Below, one piece after another: positions 8,061 to 14,191 of a stretch of DNA of 19,874 nt. The position numbers and the translations under genes were made by a program. Each line of letters starts with the position of its first letter. The stretch's first letter is position 1. Under the pieces are notes generated by a model, which was not told where the DNA came from, did no database searches, and worked only from the letters and a program-made list of their open reading frames with translations. This DNA comes from Chloroflexota bacterium (GTDB taxonomy: Bacteria > Chloroflexota > Dehalococcoidia > Lucifugimonadales > Australimonadaceae): the NCBI GenBank assembly GCA_026713505.1, contig JAPOOH010000067.1:1-19874 (forward strand), given 5' to 3'.

Positions 8061-8088
8061 AATATCCCTTCAACTACTATTGTAACAA
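8061..8088 (-). promoter_or_regulatory. Candidate promoter of the Calx-beta gene
   Basis: On the minus strand, TTGTTA (8083-8088) and GATATT (8061-8066) are separated by 16 bases, and the -10 lies 33 bases before the start codon. Both boxes match the sigma-70 consensus at four of six positions. The region is AT-rich compared with its surroundings. The match is modest. Confidence 0.3.
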
Positions 8089-8186
8089 TATGCGTACCTG
8101 ATGATTGATTCTGATGGAAGGATGAGATTCGGCAGTGCCAACTGTGATTATGGTGGCGGGTTTTTCCGAAGGATTGCTGCACAAGC

Positions 8187-8206
8187 AGTGGCTCGATAGT
8201 GGCTCG
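8187..8206. repeat. Tandem direct repeat AGTGGCTCG, 11-bp period
   Basis: AGTGGCTCG occurs at 8187-8195 and again at 8198-8206, two bases apart. An 11-bp period places both copies on about the same face of the helix, as in some operators. It lies between the Calx-beta upstream region and the extended -10 motif at 8254. It may be chance. Confidence 0.25.
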
Positions 8207-8253
8207 GGTGTCCGTCTACAAATGGAGACCGGTGCTGCTCAAATTTCCAATAA

Positions 8254-8262
8254 TGATATAAT
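8254..8262 (+). promoter_or_regulatory. Extended -10 promoter motif TGATATAAT
   Basis: TGA directly followed by TATAAT is a perfect extended -10 element, and a second overlapping TATAAT follows at 8262-8267. No good -35 is visible, which extended -10 promoters can do without. No plus-strand gene follows; a transcript would run antisense into the 3' end of the NuoF-like gene. The rest of the gene-free stretch 8028-8412 holds short inverted repeats at 8342-8357 and 8385-8403, with no T-run suited to termination, and nothing else I recognise. Confidence 0.35.
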
Positions 8263-8412
8263 ATAATGTCAGGGAAGGTATTCTACCGCTGGAGCCGGCT
8301 TATTCTTCCTGTTATCCCTCGTTGTACACAGGATCGATTTTCTCGCAGTCAGGCGAGTCACTCATTACGTCTCGGACCACATGAGACTGCGCGACCTGCA
8401 GTCGCTCGTGCC

Positions 8413-9678
8413 CTAAGAGGCGGCGTCCGGGCAGGCGCCGTGCGCGATGTGGTGCGCAATGTCGCCGGGGAAGAGCCGGATGGCCGACGTGAGCGATGGG
8501 AACGGCATGGAGATGAGGCTGCACAAGCCTTTGCCCTGGGTGTAAGCAGCGAGGCGCGGTATCTGGTCGACGAGCTGCTGCGTGGCCTGGCCGCTCCTTA
8601 CCTGCGTCACGATCTTCGCCAGCGTCTGCGTTCCCATGACGCACGCCGGACATTGGCCGCACGACTCACGCATGAAGAATCCAGCTATGTCGTCGAGCGC
8701 CTCGACGACGCACTCATCTTCCTCGAGGACCCGAAGCACGCCGCAGCCGAGCGCGGAGCCCTTCGCCGCGAGCGGCTCTCGGTCGAGCGGGACGTCGAGG
8801 TCGTCCGCGCCGAGCCAACCGCTCGACGGCCCGCCCGGCAGGACGGCCCGCACGCGCTTGCCGCTCGCCAGCCCTCCGCCATGCTCGTCGAGGAGCGTCC
8901 GCAGCGTCGTGCCGGTAGGCAGCTCAACGACGCCGGGCCTGCGCAGGTTCGCAGGAAGGGTGAAGAGCATCGTTCCCGGGTTGTCTGGGGCGCCGATGCC
9001 ACGGAACCACTCCGGCCCGTTGCGGACGATGGCCGGGACGCAGGCGAAGGTCTCGACGTTGTTCACGACGGTCGGCTTGCCGTGCAGCCCGGCGGACGTG
9101 GGAAAGGGGGGCTTCTCGCGGGGCAGCGCCTTGCGGCCCTCGATCACCTCGAGCGCCGCCGTATCCTCGCCCGCGACGTACTCAGGAGGTCCCGCGTGGA
9201 CGCGCAGCCGCAGCGCGGGACCGGACCCGCCGGCCTGCCCGCCGAACAGCCCGGCGGCCGAAGCCTCGGCGATCGCCTCCTCGAGTTGCGCGATCGCGCG
9301 ATCGAACAGCGCGTTGACGTAGAAGACGGCCTCCTCGGCCCCGACGGCACAGGCGGCGAGCGCGACGCCCTCGATCACCTTGTGCGGGTAGCGCTCCAAC
9401 AGGAGCTGGTCCTTTGCGCTTCCCGGTTCGTCCTCGCCGCCGTTGGCCACGACGTATCTCGGTGTGTCCGGCGCGGACGCGGCGAGTGCCCACTTCCGGC
9501 CGACGGGGAACCCGGCGCCTCCGCGTCCGCGCAGGCCCGCTGCCGCGACGGCGTCGAGCACGGACTGCGCACCTGACGCGCGAGCCCTTGTGAGCGCGGC
9601 ATAGCCGCCGTCCGCGCGGTAGGCCTCAAGCCCCTCAGGGCCCGCGCCGGCGTCTCGAGTCAGGAGGATGGGCTCCAT
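8413..9678 (-). CDS. NuoF-like NADH dehydrogenase flavoprotein (FMN, 4Fe-4S)
   Basis: The protein (421 aa) belongs to the complex I 51-kDa family (NuoF/HoxF/FdsB), which takes hydride from NADH through FMN to a 4Fe-4S cluster. The glycine-rich nucleotide loop GRGGAGFPVGRKW is at 51-63, the FMN-contact segment NGGEDEPGSAKD at 79-90, YVAGEDTAALEVIEG at 167-181, and HGKPTVVNNVET at 199-210. Cluster ligands are in ESCGQCPAC (Cys340, 343, 346) with the fourth Cys386. All key residues are present, so it should be active. The start at 9678 matches the family N-terminus (a GGY.AL motif follows about 25 residues later). An upstream in-frame ATG at 9705 would overlap the previous gene. It follows the [2Fe-2S] gene by 4 bases. 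No other complex I, hydrogenase or formate dehydrogenase subunit is adjacent, so it is probably not a complex I part. It may feed the Rieske oxygenase upstream. Confidence 0.88.
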   Translation of the reverse strand: MEPILLTRDAGAGPEGLEAYRADGGYAALTRARASGAQSVLDAVAAAGLRGRGGAGFPVGRKWALAASAPDTPRYVVANGGEDEPGSAKDQLLLERYPHKVIEGVALAACAVGAEEAVFYVNALFDRAIAQLEEAIAEASAAGLFGGQAGGSGPALRLRVHAGPPEYVAGEDTAALEVIEGRKALPREKPPFPTSAGLHGKPTVVNNVETFACVPAIVRNGPEWFRGIGAPDNPGTMLFTLPANLRRPGVVELPTGTTLRTLLDEHGGGLASGKRVRAVLPGGPSSGWLGADDLDVPLDREPLAAKGSALGCGVLRVLEEDECVVEALDDIAGFFMRESCGQCPACVMGTQTLAKIVTQVRSGQATQQLVDQIPRLAAYTQGKGLCSLISMPFPSLTSAIRLFPGDIAHHIAHGACPDAAS

Positions 9679-9682
9679 GCGG

Positions 9683-10027
9683 CTAGAACTGGATGAGCCC
9701 GGCATCGAGGATGGTGAGGATCAGGTCGCGCAACGCTGGGTCGACGTCAGCGGTGAGATGTTCCACCTCGGGGCCGCCCATGCAGTGCGCGGCGATGGCC
9801 TCGGCGTCGGAGAGCCGGCATCCCTTGTACCACGTGCCCTGCGGGTAGAGGACGATGTTCGGGCCCTCCTCGCAGGCGCCGAAGCACAGGTGCGGCATGA
9901 CCTGCACCGGGCTGTTGGCGTCCGCGAGCAGGCGGGCGATCTCCTCGCCGATGGGGACCGAGCCCCGGGACTCGCAGTCGATGTTGTGGCACACCAGGCA
10001 GGTGTGGACCTCAGGGCTTCGCTCCAT
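9683..10027 (-). CDS. Thioredoxin-fold [2Fe-2S] ferredoxin, NuoE C-terminal-like
   Basis: A 114-residue protein with the cluster pattern of thioredoxin-like ferredoxins and NuoE: Cys13-x4-Cys18 (VCHNIDCESRGS) and Cys48-x3-Cys52 (HLCFGACEEGPNIVLYPQG), followed by the family's TWYKGC segment. Three further cysteines (10, 70, 82) are not needed for the cluster. It lacks the N-terminal helical domain of full NuoE (about 160 aa), so it is the minimal carrier domain. In NuoE/NuoF pairs this cluster sits beside the flavin subunit, and the direct neighbour here is NuoF-like. The ATG at 10027 is chosen because AGGGAG lies about 7 bases upstream and the protein motif follows at once; the frame stays open to 10168, but that part is Arg/Pro-rich and not protein-like. 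The 153-bp gap to the Rieske gene holds a 6-bp hairpin (10087-10103) and no recognisable gene. Confidence 0.85.
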   Translation of the reverse strand: MERSPEVHTCLVCHNIDCESRGSVPIGEEIARLLADANSPVQVMPHLCFGACEEGPNIVLYPQGTWYKGCRLSDAEAIAAHCMGGPEVEHLTADVDPALRDLILTILDAGLIQF

Positions 10028-10180
10028 CCCATCTCCCTGCCGCAACGCTCGCGGTAGTGCGCCCCGCCGGAGCGACGCGCGGACCACGCGGCCTGCTGCC
10101 GCGGGCCCTCGCCTCGTCGCCCTGGGCCGGGGGCATCGGGCAGGCGAGTGCCTCCGCGTCGGCGGCAACGCCCGCGGGTG

Positions 10181-11323
10181 TCACCGCGAGATCATCTTGG
10201 CGCTCTGGCGCTCCCGCTCAACGTGGATATAGGGCATGTTCTCCTCTATGTCCCGGATCGTGAACATCGGGTCCTCGCCCCGCTCGACCTTCTGGACGTT
10301 CTCCATGAGAAGCCTGTGGTAGAGGATGACGCCCTTATCCGACGTAGCCAGGTGCTCCCTGGTCCGGTCGCTGATCGGCCCCTGGCCGACCCAGGCCGCC
10401 TCGTCCTGGTGGGAAACGTCGGGCCACTCGACGCGTCCGTAGGCGTCCCAGGTCAGCTCGAGGTGCTGCACCGGGACGCTGGTCTGCGGTTCGTCGTCGG
10501 GCTTCATCGGCGAGCCTCGGTAGCGGACGTGCATCGTGTTCGTATCGTCGATGGGCACACGGATCTGGAGCCCGTAGGAGTCGCCCACGCCCTGGATCAG
10601 CGTGTGGGGGAAGATGAACGGGTGGCCGACAACCCAGTCGTCGGCATCGATGGGGTCGCCCTCGAGCAGGCGCCGCTTGTAGATGCCGTACTCGAAGACG
10701 TCGAACTCGATCTTGAGGTGCTTCGCCGTGGCGACCTTGCGGTCGATGCCGTGCTTGCGGTTCCAGTAGTCGCCGAAGTAGCCGTGCAGGTGCTCGAAGT
10801 GGACGGGGTCTAGCGAGTTGTCGTTGCACTGCACCCAGTTGCACGGCAGGGGCCGCATGATGACGCTCCGACGCCAGTCGTCGCGTACGAGCAGCTCGAG
10901 GCGCGGCAGCAGCGGGGTCGTCTCGGGCGGCCCGAGGTAGGCCCAGAGCAGGCCGCCCAACTCCTGCACCTGGTAGGCCGTGATCTTGAGCGGCAGGCAG
11001 GCGGGCTCGAAGGGCATGTCGACAACCCTGCCCTGGACGTTGTAGGTCCAGCCGTGGTAGGCGCAGCGCAGGCCGTTCTCCTGCGGGATGCCGTAGGCGA
11101 GGCTGATGGCGCGGTGCGCGCACGCCTTGCCGATGAGGCCGACGTTGCCCTGCAGGTCGCGGAAGAGGGTCAGGTCTTCGCTGAGGAGGCGCACCGGCTG
11201 CACCGGGTCGTCGTCCAGGTCAACGGTGGCCGCGATGGGCCACCAATAGCGCCGCAGCAACTCGCCCATCGGCGTGCCGGGGCCGGTCTGGGTCAATCGT
11301 TCGTTCTGCTCGACTGTCAGCAT
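10181..11323 (-). CDS. Rieske non-haem iron oxygenase, phthalate 4,5-dioxygenase-like alpha subunit
   Basis: This is the catalytic subunit of an aromatic-ring-hydroxylating or O-/N-demethylating oxygenase. The Rieske [2Fe-2S] ligands are Cys68 and His70 (CAH) and Cys87 and His90 (CAYHGW). The mononuclear iron site is NSLDPVHFEHLH at 169-180, with Asp172, His175 and His180 as the likely ligands or bridge. The opening (GPGTPMGELLRRYWWPI, residues 14-30) is typical of the phthalate dioxygenase branch, whose members act as single-subunit-type oligomers on aromatic acids and methoxy compounds. The 380-residue length is normal. The ATG at 11323 has AGGAGGGG just upstream. Its usual partner, a FMN/[2Fe-2S] reductase, is absent; a NuoE/NuoF-like pair lies downstream on the same strand instead. 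The substrate cannot be predicted. Confidence 0.93.
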   Translation of the reverse strand: MLTVEQNERLTQTGPGTPMGELLRRYWWPIAATVDLDDDPVQPVRLLSEDLTLFRDLQGNVGLIGKACAHRAISLAYGIPQENGLRCAYHGWTYNVQGRVVDMPFEPACLPLKITAYQVQELGGLLWAYLGPPETTPLLPRLELLVRDDWRRSVIMRPLPCNWVQCNDNSLDPVHFEHLHGYFGDYWNRKHGIDRKVATAKHLKIEFDVFEYGIYKRRLLEGDPIDADDWVVGHPFIFPHTLIQGVGDSYGLQIRVPIDDTNTMHVRYRGSPMKPDDEPQTSVPVQHLELTWDAYGRVEWPDVSHQDEAAWVGQGPISDRTREHLATSDKGVILYHRLLMENVQKVERGEDPMFTIRDIEENMPYIHVERERQSAKMISR

Positions 11324-11400
11324 TCTTTCCCCTCCTGCGGGCCGGCTACGAACGTCGTTTCCCTATGCTACTCTCGCTGGCGCCTCTCCGGGAGCGTCGC

Positions 11401-11601
11401 CTACAGGCGAAGCGTGGACATCTCCTCGTCGGTCAGGTTCCGGAGGAACTCGGCGAGGCACGTCACCTCGTCCACCTCGTGCGGCTCCCAGTCCGGCTGG
11501 TTGGCCGGCACGCTGTCGAGCAGGACCACCGCCTCGGCGAACTCCTCTCTCGAGATCAGGTCGCGTGCCTGCGCGATGAGTTCCTGGGCCGCGCTGCTCA
11601 T
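11401..11601 (-). CDS. Small helical protein of unknown function upstream of the oxygenase
   Basis: A 66-residue acidic protein I do not recognise. It reads MSSAAQELIAQARDLISRE, then EFAEAVVLLDSVPANQPDW, and ends EFLRNLTDEEMSTLRL, so it is probably all helical with a Pro/Trp turn in the middle and one cysteine. The ATG at 11601 is chosen because GAGGT lies 7 bases upstream and the upstream part of the open frame (to 11766) is Arg/Pro-rich and not protein-like. It precedes the oxygenase by 77 bases on the same strand, so it is probably co-transcribed. It could be a small accessory or assembly factor, but nothing in the sequence shows this. Confidence 0.55.
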   Translation of the reverse strand: MSSAAQELIAQARDLISREEFAEAVVLLDSVPANQPDWEPHEVDEVTCLAEFLRNLTDEEMSTLRL

Positions 11602-11833
11602 GTTGTACACCTCGTGGGCTGCTGCCGTCGGCATCCGACGATATCCCGGTCCGGGACGCCCGATGGCCCGGTGTTGCCGATCGGCCCCATGGTACCAAGG
11701 GGGCCTACGCCCCGACCACATTGAGATATTTCCAGCGTCCCGGGTTTTCGTGATGAGCACGCGCATTTGACGTCCCTCCAGCGCCTCCCTACACTCGAAG
11801 TTGTCTTCCGGCCGATTCGCTTAACGGGGAACA

Positions 11834-11853
11834 GGCGGCTTGCCGAAGCCGCC
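11834..11853 (+). other. Perfect 8-bp stem-loop abutting the amidohydrolase ribosome binding site
   Basis: GGCGGCTT (11834-11841) pairs exactly with AAGCCGCC (11846-11853) across the loop GCCG. The stem ends directly at the Shine-Dalgarno GGAGGAG (11854-11860), which is 7 bases before the ATG at 11868. Its position could limit ribosome access or stabilise the mRNA. The rest of the 266-bp divergent region (11602-11867) holds a TCCCGG-T-CCGGGA palindrome (11644-11656) and a GGCCCC/GGGGCC inverted repeat (11683-11705), but no promoter I can defend. Confidence 0.5.
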
Positions 11854-11867
11854 GGAGGAGTCCAGCG

Positions 11868-13061
11868 ATGGCACGAGATTACCGGGTGGTTTCTGCTGAC
11901 TCTCACCTTGACCTTAATCCTGAAGTGTGGAGGCACCGGGTCCCGGCCAGATGGAGAGACCGGGCGCCTGTTCGGGTCGTCATGTCCGACGGGTCGGATG
12001 CCGTCAGTTGCGACGGCAGTGAGCCGGACACGATAGGACTCACCCGGAACGTCGGGGTCCCCTTCGAGGAGATACCCTTCCAGGTCTCCAGGTTCTCGGA
12101 GCCGGTCGGTAATGGCACGCCTGAACTGCGGATAGAAGAGCAGGACCGCGACGGCATCGACGCGGAGGTCATGTTCACGTGGGCGGACGGTCTGTTCCGG
12201 AAGGCGAAGGACGATGAGCTGTATCTCGCCCTCGTGCATGCCTATAACGAATACATCGCCGAAGAGTACGTGTCTTTCGCCCCTGACAGGCTCTTCCCCA
12301 ACGGGATAATTCCTACTACGGGCATCGAAGACTCCGTGCAGGAGCTCGAACACTGCGTTGAGCTCGGGTACAAGGGTATAACGCTGAATACCTTCCCCAG
12401 CGGCCGCGGTTTTCCCACCCCGGAGGACGACCGCTTCTGGGCAGCCTCGCTTGACCTCGGCGTCGCCATCTCCTCACACGGGGGAGGTCGGTTCGGCGGC
12501 TTCGGGGGAGGAGCGTTGGGCTCCAACAAGAATGACCCGCTCTTCAATTACCCGCACGTCATCCACTCCCCGCAGAACCATAAGGCAGACGCATTGAGCC
12601 TGCTCTTCTCCAACCAGGGTGGAAGCGACAACGGCATGGGGGTCATGCAGTTGGCGTACGCCGGCGTATGGGACCGGTTTCCTGACCTCAAGATCTACTT
12701 CGCGGAGACCATGACCGGCTGGCTTCCCTTCACCCTGTACATGCTCGACGACAACTATCGCCGCTACCAGCCGATGATGCGCCACTTCTGGGGGATGCCG
12801 GACCTGGAACGCAAACCCAGCGACTATATGCGGGAGCACTCGTTATGGGGGACGCTCTTCGAGCCGGTCGGCGTGGCGGCGATGGTACGGGACGCCATCG
12901 GCACCAAGAACATCATGTTCGCGACCGACTTCCCCCATGCAGCGGGGGACTGGCCGAACTCGCAGCGGGTCATCGAGGAGATGTTCAGGGACGTTCCTGA
13001 GGAAGAGAAGCACGCCATAATCGCAGGGAACGCCGTGCGGTTCTGGCATCTTGCCCCGTAG
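11868..13061 (+). CDS. Metal-dependent amidohydrolase (amidohydrolase-2 family, ACMSD-like)
   Basis: A 397-residue TIM-barrel hydrolase or decarboxylase of the amidohydrolase-2 group (related to aminocarboxymuconate semialdehyde decarboxylase). It opens DYRVVSADSHLDLNPEVW; the usual N-terminal HxH metal pair is replaced by His13-Leu-Asp15, close to the DSH..E variant common in environmental members. Further likely active-site residues are His in AISSHGGG (about residue 207), Glu in YFAETMTGW, and Asp in FATDFPHAAGDWP, the C-terminal metal aspartate. A glycine-rich stretch (GGGRFGGFGGGALGS) follows the second histidine. The ATG at 11868 has GGAGGAG upstream. It is transcribed away from the oxygenase genes, from a shared divergent region, and ends 14 bases before the convergent ATPase gene. 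ACMSD relatives decarboxylate or cleave ring-fission products, so a link to the oxygenase is attractive but unproven. Confidence 0.88.
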   Translation: MARDYRVVSADSHLDLNPEVWRHRVPARWRDRAPVRVVMSDGSDAVSCDGSEPDTIGLTRNVGVPFEEIPFQVSRFSEPVGNGTPELRIEEQDRDGIDAEVMFTWADGLFRKAKDDELYLALVHAYNEYIAEEYVSFAPDRLFPNGIIPTTGIEDSVQELEHCVELGYKGITLNTFPSGRGFPTPEDDRFWAASLDLGVAISSHGGGRFGGFGGGALGSNKNDPLFNYPHVIHSPQNHKADALSLLFSNQGGSDNGMGVMQLAYAGVWDRFPDLKIYFAETMTGWLPFTLYMLDDNYRRYQPMMRHFWGMPDLERKPSDYMREHSLWGTLFEPVGVAAMVRDAIGTKNIMFATDFPHAAGDWPNSQRVIEEMFRDVPEEEKHAIIAGNAVRFWHLAP

Positions 13062-13075
13062 CGGCGGCCCGCCTC

Positions 13076-14179
13076 CTATCCGTCGGAGGGGAAGATGTTC
13101 ACCCGCTCCTCGGGTATGTGGATGGAGACCGACCGCTCGTGCAGCTGCGTAACCGGTGTCCTCACATTGAGCACCTGGTCAGCCAGCTTGATCTCGTAGG
13201 CGCGGTGGTCCCCAAGGAATGTGCTCGATAGCACTTCGCCGCTGAACAGGTTGCCGCCCCCTGAGTTCCCGCCGGCGTCATCGCCTAATTCGATGCCTTC
13301 GGGCCTGACCCCAAGCCGCACCCTGGCGTTCGGCGCCAGGCCGCTGGCGCCGGACGCAAGAACAGTTCCGAAGGACGTGTGTATCGCGCCGTCCTCCCCG
13401 ATGGACCCGCCCAGCCAGTTCATGGAGCCGAGGAAGTTGGCCACGTTCTCGTCGGCTGGGGACTGGTACAACTCTTCCGCGCTCCCTACCTGGAGAACGC
13501 GGCCCTGGTGCATGACGGCGATGCGGTCTGCCAGGTCCATCGCCTCTTCCTGGTCGTGGGTGACGTAGAGCACGGTCACGCCTGCTCCCTTGATGAGCGT
13601 CCGCACCTCTGCTCGCACTTCCTCCCGTAACCGGGCGTCAAGGTTGCTGAGAGGCTCGTCCATGAGGAGCCGCTCGGTCTTGGTCGCCATCGCTCGGGCC
13701 AGTGCAACGCGTTGTTGCTGCCCCCCGCTCAATTGCGTTGCGCTGCGCGACCCCAGGTCCTGCAGCCCGACCAGGGCCAGGGCTTCGTTGACCCTGTCGC
13801 TGACGAGGCGCCTCGGTATCTTCCCGTTCCCGTGAGTCAGCGGCAATGCGACGTTCTGGTAGACACTGAGATGAGGCCAGATGGCGTACGACTGGAAGAC
13901 CATGCCGAGTTGCCGGTTCTCCGAGCGTACATGCAGGTTCTGGTCCCCGGAGAACACGCAGGTGGAATCGAAGTAGATGCTGCCTCCCTCGGGACGTTCC
14001 AGTCCCGCAACGGAACGGAGCAGGGTTGTCTTTCCTGAACCGCTCGGGCCAAGGAGCACGAAGAACTCACCGTCCTCGACCTCCAGGCTGACGTCCAGGA
14101 GCGCAGGCACGCCTTCGCCCCCGGACTGATACGTCTTGTAGAGACCTTGGACCGTGATTCCCATGCCTACAGGCACCAT
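13076..14179 (-). CDS. ABC transporter ATP-binding protein, FbpC/PotA type
   Basis: This is the ATPase of a small-solute importer, 367 residues from the most upstream ATG. Walker A GPSGSGKTT is at 44-52, the Q-loop Gln96 (VFQSYAIWPHLSVYQN), the signature LSGGQQQRVALARA at 150-163, Walker B LLMDEPLSNLDARLR at 171-185, and the switch His208. From about 275 a TOBE domain follows (RLGVRPEGIELG), which in this class binds regulatory or accessory ligand. The SYAIWPHLSVYQNVALPL stretch is typical of Fe3+/polyamine/2-aminoethylphosphonate-type ATPases. The start could be 14179 or 14164 (MGITVQGLYKTY); the second fits the family better but neither has well-spaced Shine-Dalgarno sequence. It lies 12 bases after the double permease gene, its obvious partner, and is the last gene of the operon. 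Confidence 0.92.
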   Translation of the reverse strand: MVPVGMGITVQGLYKTYQSGGEGVPALLDVSLEVEDGEFFVLLGPSGSGKTTLLRSVAGLERPEGGSIYFDSTCVFSGDQNLHVRSENRQLGMVFQSYAIWPHLSVYQNVALPLTHGNGKIPRRLVSDRVNEALALVGLQDLGSRSATQLSGGQQQRVALARAMATKTERLLMDEPLSNLDARLREEVRAEVRTLIKGAGVTVLYVTHDQEEAMDLADRIAVMHQGRVLQVGSAEELYQSPADENVANFLGSMNWLGGSIGEDGAIHTSFGTVLASGASGLAPNARVRLGVRPEGIELGDDAGGNSGGGNLFSGEVLSSTFLGDHRAYEIKLADQVLNVRTPVTQLHERSVSIHIPEERVNIFPSDG

Positions 14180-14191
14180 CCTTTCGAAGGA

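Noticed and set aside
8342..8403. Two short hairpins after the NuoF-like stop as a transcription terminator
   Set aside because: On the minus strand the hairpins are not followed by a U-run (one is followed by A residues), so they do not fit an intrinsic terminator.
8266..9576. Plus-strand open frame (436 codons) opposite the NuoF-like gene, following the extended -10 motif
   Set aside because: It is Arg/Ala-rich with no fold pattern and mirrors NuoF codons. No ribosome binding site was seen at its start.
11652..11705. Six Gly-X-Y triplets in a minus-strand frame (GPLGTMGPIGNTGPSGVP)
   Set aside because: Collagen-like at first sight, but only 18 residues and out of frame with the 66-aa gene; probably a result of GC-rich inverted repeats.
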